The notes beneath the pieces were generated by a model. That model saw nothing but the letters and a program-made list of their open reading frames with translations. It ran no database searches and was not told the DNA's origin. Of a DNA stretch of 64,000 nucleotides, positions 33,136 to 44,745 are shown piece after piece. The stretch lies in assembly GCF_036850765.1 (NCBI RefSeq), contig NC_089491.1, forward strand, positions 183,685,520 to 183,749,519, written 5' to 3'. Source of the DNA: Saccopteryx bilineata. Taxonomy: Eukaryota > Chordata > Mammalia > Chiroptera > Emballonuridae. A program made the position numbers and the translations under genes. Position 1 is the stretch's first letter. Every line of letters starts with the position of its first letter.

Positions 33136-33206
33136 CAGTTTTCTAAGAGTTATCATTAAGGTGTATTGATTTAACCTTTTATTAACCATCAGAAATTATT
33201 TTACAG

Positions 33207-33414
33207 AAGCAGAGATTGATATTCGTTTGAGAGAAGAATTTTCCAAAATGTGTTTTGAAACGCTGCTCCAGTTTTCGTTCAGCAATAAAGTTACAACACC
33301 TCAAGAAGGCTACATCTCACGAATGGCACTCTCAGTGCTTTTGAAGAGATCTCAAGATGTACTACATCGCTATATAGAGGATGAAAGATTAAGTGGTAAA
33401 TGCCCTCTTCCAAG
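33207..33414 (+). CDS. MON2: MON2 coding exon (third from the end)
   Basis: A 208-nt exon after attattttacag, closed by gtatgt. Two bases complete the split glutamate codon; it then reads [20 protein letters not shown], continues through [20 protein letters not shown] and ends at GKCPLP plus two bases of an arginine codon. The frame is open throughout and splices in phase with both neighbours. A (GATA)n microsatellite ends about 70 bp before the acceptor, and an 11.9-kb intron holding a full L1 precedes it. The intact frame argues for a functional gene, not a retrocopy. Confidence 0.95.
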
Positions 33415-33991
33415 GTATGTATTTTATTAAAGAAGAATATACACTATATAGTTATCAAAAATAAAAGAATTTGGAAAACCAAGTGTTTCCACTGAAACAC
33501 TGAACTTTACCTGAGACTATTTATAATTATATTTATTCCATACAGTCTAAATATTCATATGTTTTACTGCCGATATATTAATGTTTTATTATGGGGTGCT
33601 TTTTCAGACTCCTCATGGAGGTTAAGTATATAATATATCTGTACCAAATTACCTTTTTGAAGTTGAAAAACAATATTGAATTCTAAAATATATTTTCTCT
33701 CACGGATTTCTGGATAAGGGTTTATGGATCTGTATGAACACATGATTGTGGATCTCTTTGGAGAGAATAAATTATACTGTAGGAACTCCCTATCTGTTTG
33801 ATAGTCATTTCTAGATTTCTCTGTAAATCAGCTAGCCACATCTTAGGTCTTTTTTTTACATAATTTAAAAATATTAGCTTATTTAAGTCCTTATACCTAA
33901 ACTGATTTGCTTCTCATGTAGCCAGACAATAAAGGTAGAGGGGTCTGTAGACCTTTCTGCTATGCCAAGGCTAATCAAAGTTGGGGTAGAG
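33415..33991. other. MON2 intron, unique sequence
   Basis: Intron following the 208-nt exon, free of recognisable elements up to the hAT insertion. Confidence 0.6.
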
Positions 33992-33999
33992 GTCAGAAG

Positions 34000-34638
34000 C
34001 AGCGATGGGATTCAGCCAGTTCACACCGGTTCGGCAGAACCAATACCTAATTTTTTGTTGAGTTGGGCGAACTGGTTATTAAAATGGTGCTTGTAATCAG
34101 GGTTCTCGCTAAGATGAGCACCTGGGCAGCTGCCCAATGTGGAAATCAGAAATTTACATTCCTTACTCTTTTTAACGTGCATCTGCGCAACAGTGTATTC
34201 TAAGCACCCATAGTAATGTTCATTCCGTCCACAGGTGAAAAAAATTTAACAGAACTATGCTTGTAATATTTATTTGTTCATTTCATAAAACTCATTATAC
34301 CTTTGATAAAATACTACATTTTAATTCCCTGCGTTTGTTACTTCAGTAAACAAATAACTGTAAAGAGAAAAAGTGCCAAACCAGGGAGTGACAAACTGTC
34401 ATTGGAAATATCTTAAATAACAGTTTCATCGTTTTTTTGTAAATTATTATTTAATATTTTTATTAATATTTTAAAACTCTTATAACATAGTCTAGTTTTG
34501 TGTACCTCTTTTATTGTTTTTATTTAAGTATTAAATTCATGAAATAATAAACTACCTTTCACTATATGGTTTCTTTATACTTAAAATGGTCATTAGGCTA
34601 GAGAACCAGTTGTTAAGTTATTTGATATCCCACCACTG
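34000..34638. mobile_element. hAT-type non-autonomous element (639 bp) with 8-bp target duplication
   Basis: Left end cagcgatgggat and right end atcccaccactg form imperfect inverted repeats, flanked by a perfect gtcagaag on both sides (33992-33999 and 34639-34646). Subterminal pieces ccggttcggcagaacc and gagaaccagttgttaag extend the similarity. The AT-rich interior has no coding capacity. Confidence 0.88.
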
Positions 34639-34646
34639 GTCAGAAG

Positions 34647-35344
34647 TCATAAAAAAAATGCCTTCATAAATTAGGGTTATATTCCCAACCTCGTTTTTCA
34701 TGTGGAAGTTACATGAAACAAACAAAATAATATTGGAAGACAAAGTCATTAAAGCCAGGAAAGAGGACAATCACTGTGGACCGCATTTCCTAAAGTAGTA
34801 TTAGAGAGGGAAATCCCTAGCCCTTTTATCTACTTACAATAAATTTCTGGAGTTAGAATTGACCTGTCAAAAGGTAGAGACATTTTAGAAGCTTTTGATA
34901 TGTATTACAAATTGCCTGTCAGAGATTTCTACCAATTTGTGTTCTCTGAGGAGTATGTAAATGTTCTTTTCTTCAATTTTTAGCATTTAAAATTATTTGC
35001 CAGTTTATCATTTTCTTTTTCAAATTTAATGAATGAAAAATAGTCACATAGTAGTTTGCTATGCTTTTGTTTTGAATTGCCAATCTTTATTAACTATTGC
35101 ATTTTTTTTTAGGATTCACTGTATTTTGAATATCTAGGATATAAAAATTATATCTCCCCATATACAGATTTATATATAAGTATTAATAATTTAGTTATAG
35201 TCATGATTGAATATTGATTTATCAAAATTAATCTGAATTATACTTAGGTAAACAGTAATAAAGTTGCTTTGCTTGGAGTATTTTTATTTATTAGATTATA
35301 ACATATTTGATTTAAAAAAAACCTTCGTTTTCTTTTTTATGTTT
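34647..35344. other. MON2 intron, unique sequence
   Basis: AT-rich. Nothing recognised between the hAT element and the next SINE. Confidence 0.6.
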
Positions 35345-35357
35345 TGTATTCTATTGC

Positions 35358-35728
35358 CCTTTTTTTTTTTTTTTCCCCGAAGTGAGAAGTGGGGAGGCAA
35401 AGAGAGACTCCCTCCCGTATGCCTGACTGGGATCCACCTGGCATGTCCACCAGAGGGCGATGCTCTGTCCATCTGGGGCGTTGTTCCACTGCAACCAGAT
35501 CCATTCTAGTGCCTAAGGCAGAGGACAAGGAGCATCCTCAGCGCCTGGGCCAACTTTGCTCCAATGGAGCCTTGGCTGCAGGAGGGAAAGAGAGAGACAG
35601 AGAGAAAGTAGAGGGAAAAGGGTGGAGAAGCAGATGGGCACTTCTCCTGTGTGCCCTGTCCAAGAATCGAACCTGGGACTTCCACATGCCAGGCCAGTGC
35701 TCTACCGCAGAGCTAGTCGGCCAGGGCC
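35358..35728 (-). mobile_element. SINE A with target duplication
   Basis: Reversed SINE A: T-run, ccgaagtgagaagtggggag, body gagggcgatgctctgtccat, reversed B-box gaatcgaacctgggacttc and end gctagtcggccagggc. The direct repeat tgtattctattgc occurs at 35345-35357 and 35729-35741. Confidence 0.92.
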
Positions 35729-35851
35729 TGTATTCTATTGCTTTTAAATTGAGACTTTTATTTAGAGTAGTGCCATGAAGTGTTATATCAGACTATGTCT
35801 GATGCAGTTCCCATTATTTTCCAAAAAGCTACATTGTAACAGGATTAAATA

Positions 35852-36869
35852 CAGTGTGTCGGTAAAGTCATGGTGCACTTTTGACCGGTCACAGGAAAGC
35901 AACAAAAGACGATAGAAATGTGAAATCTGCACCAAACAAAAGGAAAACCCTCCCAGTTTCTGTAGGATGATGTGGCAGCATGTGCGCATGCGCAGATGAT
36001 GACGTAACACTGTGTATACGGCGGAGCAGTCCACAGCCATGCCAGTCGAGATGTGGAGGGTACAGAGGAAAGTTCAGTGTGTTCTGTGGCTCATAAATTC
36101 GAATCCATGACCAAAGTGCAACGTGAATATCGGCACCTTTATTTTTTTTTATTTTTTTTATTTTTAGAAAAAAAAGCTGGAAACGAGGAGAGACAGTCAG
36201 ACAGACTCCCGCATGCGCCGGACCGGGATCCACCCGGCACGCCCACCAGGGGCAACACTCCACTCTGCCCACCAGGGGGCGATGCTCTGTCCCTCCGGGG
36301 CGTCGCTCTGCCATGACCAGAGCCACTCCAGCGCCTGGGGCAGAGGCCAAGGAGCCATCCCCAGCGCCTGGGCCATCTCTGCTCCAATGGAGCCTTGGCT
36401 GCAGGAGGGGAAGAGAGAGACAGAGAGGAAGGAGGGGGGGGTGGAGAAGCAAATGGGCGCTTCTCCTATGTGCCCTGGCCGGGAATCGTACCCGGGTTCC
36501 CCCGCACGCCAGGCTGACGCTCTACCGCTGAGCCAACCGGCCAGGGCCAATATCGGCACCTTTATAACGAAGCGCCACCACATAGGAATAACATTACTCG
36601 GTGGGATAAGCAGTTGAAGGAAACCAGCAGTTTGGTGGAGAAACCCGTTCTGGTAGGCCATCAGTCAGGGACGAGTCTGTAGAGGCTATACGGGATAGCT
36701 ACCTAAGGAGCCCTAAAAAATCTGTGTGTGAGCCCACATTGAACTGCACTGAATAGGTATGAAACTGGGGGAGTTTTTCTTTTATTTGGTGCAGATTTCA
36801 CATTTCTATCGTCTTTTGTTGCTTTCTTGTGACTGGTCAAAAGTACACCATGACTTTACGGACACACTG
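35852..36869 (+). mobile_element. Internally deleted mariner element, copy 2, split by a SINE
   Basis: Same element as at 10151: start cagtgtgtcggtaaagtcat, end tttacggacacactg, TA on both sides (35850-35851 and 36870-36871). The promoter-like stretch has tgcgcatgcgca (35983-35994) and tgacgtaa (36000-36007). The transposase N-terminal frame is broken by small indels and by the SINE A at 36142-36548. Without the SINE it is about 595 bp, the length of copy 1. Confidence 0.92.
36142..36548 (-). mobile_element. SINE A inside mariner copy 2, with target duplication
   Basis: Reversed SINE A: T-rich tail, agctggaaacgaggagagac, then gggaatcgtacccgggttcc and gagccaaccggccagggc. The direct repeat aatatcggcaccttta occurs at 36126-36141 and 36549-36564. 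Confidence 0.93.
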
Positions 36870-36871
36870 TA

Positions 36872-37607
36872 CTTAAGTGCTTACAAAAGGTGGCTTGAAA
36901 TATCATAGTACTGTTTCATAGTATTAGGAAACTCTTATCTGTAGAGTGATAACACAGATTCATACCAGGAATAGGGTTGGGACACTGTTTGTACTGTAGC
37001 AGAAGAGCTTTATATCTGTGAGAAGAAAGAAGGAATTAAAGCTACTCTTGTTGGTTCCTTACTGCAAGTTCATTCTTCATTACTAATGTTTCCAAATACT
37101 GTAGGACTGATTTTGAGCATGTTATTTGTTGTATTAAAAAGCACTACTATTAATTTAAATGTACTTTTAACAGTATAATAAAATCTGTGCTCGGAGGTAA
37201 TAGTAGTCTTTATTTCCATTTGATCTTTGGCAAATTCATTTCAGTACTAAGTAGTTAAAAATAAAAATAAAAAACCTTTTGCAGATAAGTTTTAACAGCA
37301 TATATTATAAAATGTTTTAATTTTTAGTTACAAGATATATCTTACGAATGAATTTAGATTTGCATGAGTTGATTGCCCCTCTCCTTTTTTACATTGATAA
37401 CTAATGGTAAGAATAACTATATATTTTATTAGCACATTGAAGTACATGTTAATAAAATCATTTTTCTTTCATAAGAATTTTAAACTAACATTAAGTTTGC
37501 ATTATCCTCTATTTTTTACAGAGTCCATCTATTTGTATAAATACAGTAAAAGAAACACATAGCATATTTAAAATCTTGATGGAAATAATTTCCCATTTCT
37601 CTTTTAG
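36872..37607. other. MON2 intron, unique sequence
   Basis: AT-rich intron up to the acceptor at 37607. Nothing else recognised. Confidence 0.6.
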
Positions 37608-37690
37608 GCAACAAGTAACAGAAATTATATTTGTTTTAAAAGCAGTCAGTACTCTTATTGATTCACTTAAGAAAACTCAGCCTGAGAATG
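37608..37690 (+). CDS. MON2: MON2 coding exon (second from the end)
   Basis: An 83-nt exon after a cccatttctcttttag acceptor, closed by a consensus gtaagt. One base completes the arginine codon, followed by [27 protein letters not shown] and one base of a split valine codon. The sequence is amphipathic and helical, as expected for the C-terminal HEAT-like region. It splices in phase to the terminal exon 11.2 kb away. Confidence 0.94.
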
Positions 37691-37851
37691 GTAAGTACTT
37701 AGAAACTCAGTTATTCTAAACTCACAATATTTATGTTCTGTTTGTGATATCCTTTTGTATTATTAAGTTAACTGAATTTTAGGAACATAACAGCTATTAG
37801 ACTCTAGTCTTTATGACAGCTAAGCATCAAGTCCATTAAGATGTCATTTAA

Positions 37852-38232
37852 GTCTGATGAGGCAGTGGTGCAGTGGATAGAGTATCAGCCTGGAATGCAG
37901 AGGACTCAGGTTCGAAATCCAAGGTCGCTGGCTTGAACACAGGCTCATGTGGCTTGAGCCTGGTCTCACCAGCTTGAGTACAGTCTCACCAGCTTGAGTA
38001 CGGTCTCACCAGCTTGAGTACAGGATTGCTGGCTTGAGCCCAAGGTTACTGGCTTGAGCAAGGGGTCACTGGCTCAGCTGGAGACAACCCTCCCCCCTCC
38101 ATTAAGGCACATATGAGAAAGCAATCAATGAACAAGTAAGGTGCCACAATGAAGAATTGATGCTCCTTCTCTCTCCTTTCCGGTCTGCCTGTCCCTATCT
38201 GTTCCTTTCTCTCTAAAAAAAGAAAGAAAAAA
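37852..38232 (+). mobile_element. SINE B
   Basis: Forward SINE B: gtctgatgaggcagtggtgc, B-box ggttcgaaatcc, three extra copies of caccagcttgagtacag/ggt and an (aaag)-rich tail. No clear target duplication. Confidence 0.85.
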
Positions 38233-39095
38233 GTCAGTTAAGTAAAATTATTATGTAATGTTTTATCTTATGTATGTTAAAAACAGTTTTGCTGACTTTT
38301 TTATTAAATAGGTCTGAATTCAGAGTGTTGCATGGACAATTCATATTTCATATATTTTTAATGTAGAACATTATTGATATTTTTAGATGTGGGGCGGCTT
38401 CCATTCTGCATTTGTATTGGTTTACTGTATAGCTTACAAACTGTATAAATAACTATGACTCATTTTTATAGCCCTTTCTCATTTATTTCCCTTTTCTGTT
38501 ATTCATTCCTGTCCAATCTGTTCTTCACATTATTGCTAGAAATGATTTTTCCAAAAATATGTTTGACCATTTATTTTCCTCTCTTTAGAAAGCAAAACAA
38601 AAATACCTGTTTTACTTACCATTACCTACTGTGTGAAGAGTACTGTCTGACTCCATTATATTTATGCTTTATTTCCCCTTATGCCTCATACTTTCCCACC
38701 AAATTAAAACTCTCTCTAGCCAGGTATTCCCAACCCTTTGCTTATTTCATACTCCTGCCTACATACACCTAATTCAAATACCACCCCACTTTTTAGCCTG
38801 TTTTTAATCATTAAAGGTAAATGATTTCTCTTTTTGTTGAATTTATATCTTTTTTTTTTATGTGATCCTTTGTCTTAAAGCACCCTATCTGTATTGCAGT
38901 TGTACATGTACATGACTCACTCTTCCTAAATTGTAAAGTTCTTAGAGGCTTTTTGGATCATGTTTTGTTTTGTTTTGAATCCTCCCTCCACAATATTGTT
39001 ATTTAAAGTCTGGTTTGTTGGACCAGACATTGATCTTTAATTTGCTACAGGTCCAGGACAAGGTACAGAGCTGGCATCAGAATATAAGACAGTTG
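38233..39095. other. MON2 intron, unique sequence
   Basis: Intronic sequence with no exon or repeat that I can name. Confidence 0.55.
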
Positions 39096-39428
39096 GCCTG
39101 ACCAGGTGGTGGCGTAGTGGATAGAGTGTCAGATTGGGATGCAGAAGACTCAGGTTTGAGATCCCGAGGTCGCCAGCTTGAGCACGGGCTCACCTGGTTT
39201 GAGCAAAGCTGACCAGCTTGGACCCAAGGTCGCTGGCTTGAGCAAGGGGTTACTCGATCTGCTGTAGCCCCATGGTCAAGGCACATATGAGAAAGCAATT
39301 AATGAACAACTAAGGTGCCGCAACAAAAAACTGATAATTGACGCTTCTCATCTCTCTCCGTTCCTGTCTGTCTGTCCCTATCTATCCCTCTCTCTGACTC
39401 TCTCTGTCTCTGTTTAAAAAAAAACAAG
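39096..39428 (+). mobile_element. SINE B
   Basis: Forward SINE B: gcctgaccaggtggtggcgt, B-box-like ggtttgagatcccg, then aagcaattaatgaacaacta, a pyrimidine-rich tract and an A-tail. Confidence 0.88.
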
Positions 39429-39808
39429 TAAAATGAAGATAACTTAGAAAAAGCTAGACCATCTCAGCAGAAATATGTTTGACTGTTCATTGCCAGTTAA
39501 AATTAATTGAGTATTCCGTGATTGAGTGGGATTTATACTAGGTTGCAAGTTTGGTCAAATATCAGCAAATCAATTAACATGATATACCACATAAACAAAA
39601 TGAAGGATAAAAACTACATGATCATATCAATAGATGTAGAAAAAGCATTTGATAAAATCCAGCACCCATTTATGATAATAATTCTCAGCAAAGTGGGAAT
39701 AGAGGGAATATACCTCAACATAATAAAGTCCATACATGACAAACTCACAGTCAACTTTATACTCAGTGGGCAAACCTACAAGCATTTTCCTTAAGATCGG
39801 AAACAAGA

Positions 39809-40000
39809 GTGCCTGACTTGTGGTGGTGCAGTGGGTAGAGTGCCAACCTGGAGTGCTGAAGTCACTGGTTTGAAGCCCAGGGCTTGCCTTGTCAGGGCAC
39901 ATATGACAAGCAACCAATGAACAGCTAGAGTAAAGCAACTACTTCTCGTTCCCCGCCCCCTCCCCTCTCTAAAATCAATAAATAGAGTCTTTAAAAAAAA
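39809..40000 (+). mobile_element. SINE C with target duplication
   Basis: Head gtgcctgacttgtggtggtg, then gcttgccttgtcagggcaca, ending ctaaaatcaataaatagagt and an A-run. The flanks aagatcggaaacaaga (39793-39808) and aagattgggaacaaga (40001-40016) match at 14 of 16 positions. Confidence 0.9.
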
Positions 40001-40095
40001 AAGATTGGGAACAAGACAGGATATCCTCTTTCACCACTCTTATTAAACATAGTACAGGAAGTCCTAGTTATGGCAACCAGACAAAAAGAAGAACT

Positions 40096-40413
40096 AGCCT
40101 GACCAGGTAGTGGTGCAGTGGATAGAGTGTCAGACTGGGATTTGGAGGACCCAGGTTTGAGACCCCGAGGTCGCCAGCTTGAGCATGGGCTCATCTGGTT
40201 TGAGCAAGGCTCATCAGCTTGAGCCCAAGGTCGCTGGCTTGAACAAGGGGTCACTCAGTCTGCTGTAGCCCCCTGGTCAAGGCACATATGAGAAATCAAT
40301 CAGTGAACAACTAAGGAGCTGCAACAAAGAATTGATGTGTCTCATCTCTCTCCCTTACTGTCTGTCTGTCCCTATCTCTTCCTCTCTCTGACTCTTTCTG
40401 TCTATGCCACAAA
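40096..40413 (+). mobile_element. SINE B with target duplication
   Basis: Forward SINE B: gcctgaccaggtagtggtgc, then ggtttgagaccccgaggtcg and a ccctatctcttcctctctct tail. The direct repeat aagaacta flanks it within A-rich sequence (up to 40095 and about 40418-40425). Confidence 0.88.
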
Positions 40414-41030
40414 AAAAAAAGAACTAAAAGGCATCCAATTGGAAATAAAGAAGTAAAACTCTCATTTTTAGATGACATGGTACTTTATGTAGAAAACCCT
40501 AAAGATTTCACCTAAAAATTACTAGAACTGATAAATGAGTTCAGTAAAATAGTGGATACAAAATAAATATAAAAATATCAGTTGCATTTTAAACACCAAT
40601 AATGAACTGTCAAAAAGGGTAACTAGAAAACAATCTCATTCACAATTGCTTTAAGTATAAAATGCCTAGGAGTAAATTTAACCAAGGATGTAAAAGGCCT
40701 GTGGTCATAAAATTATAAGACACTGAAGAAATAAACTGAGCAAGATGTAAGTAAGTGGGAGCATATACCATGTTCATGGATAGCAAGAATTAACATCCTT
40801 AAAATGTCCATACTACCCAAAACAATCTATAGATCAAGTGTAATTCCTATCAAGATGCCAATGGCTTATTTCACAACACTAGAACAAATATCTCAAAAGT
40901 TTAGATGGAACTACAAAGGACCCCAAATAGCAACAACAATCCTGAGAAAGAAAAACAAAATTGAAGGAATCATGCTACCTGATATCAAACTATACTACAA
41001 GGCCATAGTAATTAAAACAACATGGTGCTG

Positions 41031-41409
41031 CCTGACCAGTCGTGGCACAGTGGATAGAACATTGACCTGGGATGCTGAGATCCCAAGTTTGAAACTCCGA
41101 GGTTGCTGGCTTGAGCATGGGCTCAACTGCCTTAATGCAGGCTTACTTGGCTTGAGTTTGCAGTTACCAGCTTGAGTGTGGGATCATCGACATGATCCCA
41201 TTATTGCTGGCATGAGTTCAGAGGTCACTGGCTTGAGCAAGGAGTCACTGGCTTGGTTTAAGCCCCTTTGTAAAGGCATGTATGAGAAGCAATCAATGAA
41301 CAACTAAAGTGACGCAACTATGAGTTGATGCTTCTCATCTCTTTCCCTTCCTGTCTTTCTGTCTCTCTCACTAAAAATATAAAAATAAAAAAATAAAACG
41401 AAAAAAAAA
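41031..41409 (+). mobile_element. SINE B, old copy
   Basis: Forward SINE B: cctgaccagtcgtggcacag, then agtttgaaactccgaggttg and an A-rich end. The decayed flanks acaacatggtgctg and accagcatggtactg look like its target duplication. Confidence 0.85.
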
Positions 41410-41793
41410 CCAGCATGGTACTGGACTAAAAACAGGCATATAAATCAATGGAACAGAATAGAGAGGTCAGAAATAAACCCACACGTTTATAGTCAATTAT
41501 TTGACAAAGGAGGAAAGAACATACAATACGGTAAAGATAATGTATTCAATAAATGTGTTGGGAATATTGGACAGATACTGGCAAAAAAAAAAAAGTGAAA
41601 GTAGACCACCTTCTTACACCATAGAAAAGAATATACATACTTGAAATGGATTAAGGACTTAAATGTTAAACTTGGAACCATAAAAATTCTAGAAGAAAAC
41701 ATAGGTAGTAAAATCTCTGACATTTCTGTAGCAATATTTTTTTCTGAGGTATCTCCTCAGGCAAGGGAAAGGAGGAAAAAAATAAACAAATGG

Positions 41794-42192
41794 CCCCTGG
41801 CCGGTTGGCTCAGTGGTAGAGCGTCGGCCTGGCGTGTAGAAGTCCCGGGTTCGATTCCCGGCCAGGGCACACAGGGGAGGCGCCCATCTGCTTCTCCACC
41901 CCTCCCCCTCTCCTTCCTCTCTGTCTCTCTCTTCCCCTCCTGCAGCGAGGCTCCATTGGAGCAAAGATGGCCCAGGTGCTGGGGATGGCTCCTTGGCCTC
42001 TGCCCCAGGCGCTAGAGTGGCTCTGATTGCAACAGAACGACGCCCCAGAGGGACAGAGCATCGCCCCCTGGTGGGCAGAGCGTCGCCCCCTGGTGGGCGT
42101 GCCGGGTGGATCCCGGTAGGGCGCATGCGGGAGTCTGTCTGACTGTCTCTCCCCGTTTCCAGCTTCAGAAAAATACAAAAAATAAATAAATA
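41794..42192 (+). mobile_element. SINE A with target duplication
   Basis: Forward, young-looking SINE A: cccctggccggttggctcag, B-box gggttcgattcccgg, two gggcagagc(a/g)tcgccccctgg units and an A-rich tail. The direct repeat aaaataaacaaatgg occurs at 41779-41793 and about 42192-42206. Confidence 0.94.
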
Positions 42193-42968
42193 AAATAAAC
42201 AAATGGGACTACATCAAACTAAAAAGCTTTTGCAAAGCAAAGGAAACACTCAATATAAAGACAACCCACTTAATGGGAGAACATATTTGTCAATGCTATT
42301 TCTGATAAGTTCAATTAAAATTTTATTAAAATATTAGGCACTTTGGACTTACTAATAAAAATGAAAAAGCTATATGGATTGATATGAAAGATTCTAAATG
42401 ATATTAAAAGAACTTATAAAACTCAACCCCCCAAAAAATTCAATTAAGAAATAGGCAAAGGACCTAAATAGAAACTTCTCCAAGGAGAACACAGATGGCC
42501 AATAGACATGAGAAGATGCTCAACATCACTAATCATCCAAAAAATGCAAATTAAAACCACAATGAAATATCCCTCATACCTGTCAGAATGGCTTTGATCA
42601 ACTAAACAACAACCAACAAGTTTTGGCAAGGATGTAGAGAAAAGGGAACCCTCATATACTGTTGGTGGGGATGCAGACTGATGCAGCCACTGTGGAAAGC
42701 CATATGGAGTTACCTCAAAGAATTAAAACTAGAACTGCCTTATGACCCAGCTATTCCACTTCTGGGAATTTACTCGAAGAGATCCGAAACACTAATTTGA
42801 AAGAATATATACACCTCTGTGTTCATTGCAGAGTTATTTACAATATCCAAGATTTGGAAGCAGCCCAAGTGTCCATCAGTAGCTGAGTGGATTGAAGAGC
42901 TATAGTACGTTTACACCAGTGGTTCTCAAACTTGTTTAAGTCGGGGCACATTTAAAATCCTACAAATA

Positions 42969-43308
42969 GCCTGACCAGGCAGTGGCGCAGTGGATAGAGC
43001 GTCCAATTGGTATGCGGAAGGACCCAGGTTCGAGACCCCAAGGTTGCCAACTTGAGCGTGGACTCATCTGGTTTGAGCAAAGCTCACCAGCTTGGGCCCA
43101 AGGTCACTGGCTTGAGCAAGAGGTTACTTGGTCTGCTGAAGGCCCATGGTCAAGGCACATAATGAGAAAGCAATCAATGAACAACCAAGGTGTTGCAATG
43201 AAAAACTGATGATTGATGCTTCTCATCTCTCTCCGTTCCTGTCTGTCTGTCCCTATCTATCCCTCTCTCTGTCTCTGTAAAAAAAAAAAAAAAAAAAACA
43301 ACCCACAA
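42969..43308 (+). mobile_element. SINE B inside the outer hAT, with target duplication
   Basis: Forward SINE B: gcctgaccaggcagtggcgc, then ggttcgagaccccaaggttg and an A-tail. The perfect direct repeat aaaatcctacaaata occurs at 42954-42968 and 43309-43323. Confidence 0.93.
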
Positions 43309-44107
43309 AAAATCCTACAAATAATTGTAGGCACACTATATACAAATTTCTGAGAAATATGTTATAATAATTAAGTCAAATATTAAAGGAAAAAACATAA
43401 AGGCCAGGCATGCTTTTATGGTAATTAAATGAAATAAATATGACAAAATTAAATTTATTCTGATATTAAAAAAACATTTTTATATTACATTTTTTTGAGT
43501 TATGCTTTTTAGCATTCATAGAGAGGTTAAAAAATAAAAAAATGACAAGATATATATATCTTTTTATATATATAGATACATTCTTAGTAAGATTTAGTAA
43601 ATTCGGCAGGTCCCGGCACGAATGTGTTAAGTTTTTTCATTCTTGTGTTTATGAGAAATATGAGCCTGATGTGTCCTAGTGATACATTGTTTGGGCGTGT
43701 ATTTGAAAGACAAACTCTCATTTTCTCATCTCGTCAATACATTGAAGAATTTTTCTCTTTTTACTCTTAATTGTATTGAGTGCAGAAAACCTCCACCATA
43801 CATATCATCTTAACTTTACACCAAACAAAGGATAGAAGAAACTTGCCTCCAGTCTTTCTGGGGAACATGGGGGGTAGTGTAAACAATCCAGCACCACAGC
43901 TCAACAGCCTTTTGCAACCTAATCAGGCAAGGGAGGTGGGGGCTTGGGCAGACTGTCAGTTATAGCCAATTCCCCACACCTCTGTCCCCCCAAAATCTAA
44001 ACTCCAAAAACCCTGTTGGTTTTTTGGTCCCCAACAGGCACATATTTCTCTGGAATATCATAGGGTGTACCTGGAAATCTTCTAGGGTGCACCAGTGCAC
44101 TTTAGAG

Positions 44108-44405
44108 CAGTGGTCCCCAACTTTTATTGGGCCATGGACCAGTTTAGTGTCAGAAAATATTTTCACGGACCGGCCTTTAGGGTGGGACGGATAAATGTAT
44201 CACAGGGCCGAGACAAAGCGTCAAGAGTGAGTCTAAGACGGATGTAACAGAGGGAATCTGGTTATTTTTTAAAAATAAAACATCGTTCAGACTTAAATAT
44301 AAATAAAACGGAAATAATGTAAGTTAATTATTCTTTCTTTGCGGACTGGTACCAAATGGCCCATGGACCAGTACTGGTCCGTGGCCTGGGGGTTTGGGAC
44401 CACTG
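44108..44405. mobile_element. hAT-type MITE (copy 2) inside another hAT
   Basis: Reverse-orientation relative of the MITE at 6980: ends cagtggtccccaac and gtttgggaccactg, interior gaccggcctttagggtggga and ggactggtaccaaatggccc. Flanks ctttagag (44100-44107) and ctctaaag (44406-44413) agree at 6 of 8 positions, consistent with a decayed near-palindromic hAT duplication. Confidence 0.9.
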
Positions 44406-44745
44406 CTCTAAAGCACACTTTGAGAACCACCGGTTTACACAATGGAATACTACTTGGCCATAAAAAAGAAGGAAATCTCACTCTTTGCAACAGCAAAGGT
44501 GGACCTGAGTATTATGCTAAGTGAAAAAAGAGAAAAACAAGGACCATATGATTTCACTCATATGTGGAATCTAATGAATAAATGGACTAACAAGCAAAAT
44601 AGCAACAGACTCAGAGCAGGCTGACAGCTGCTGCAGGGGCTGGCTGGCTGGGAGGGCAGGGTTGAGGAATTGAGCAAGAAAGAAAAGTGAAAAAACAGGC
44701 ATGAACAACAGTGTAGTGATTATGGTATTGGGGTAGGTGCGAAAG

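Larger units (their letters stand above)
42917..44432. mobile_element. hAT-type element with 8-bp target duplication, containing SINE B and a second hAT
   Basis: Left end cagtggttctcaaac, right end tttgagaaccaccg, flanked by a perfect gtttacac (42909-42916 and 44433-44440). After removal of the nested SINE B (42969-43308) and hAT MITE (44108-44405) it is about 0.9 kb. The AT-rich interior has no visible transposase. Confidence 0.9.
39516..44745 (+). mobile_element. Old L1 (ORF2 and 3' part), interrupted
   Basis: Diverged forward L1. The first part encodes an ORF2 RT remnant ([14 protein letters not shown], at 39633-39675), and later parts read [20 protein letters not shown] and similar. Four SINEs (39809, 40096, 41031 and 41794) and a hAT nest (42917-44432) interrupt it. 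ORF2/3' UTR text resumes at aatggaatactacttggcca (44441) and fades near 44745. It appears older than the two large L1s above. 5' and 3' limits are approximate. Confidence 0.8.
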
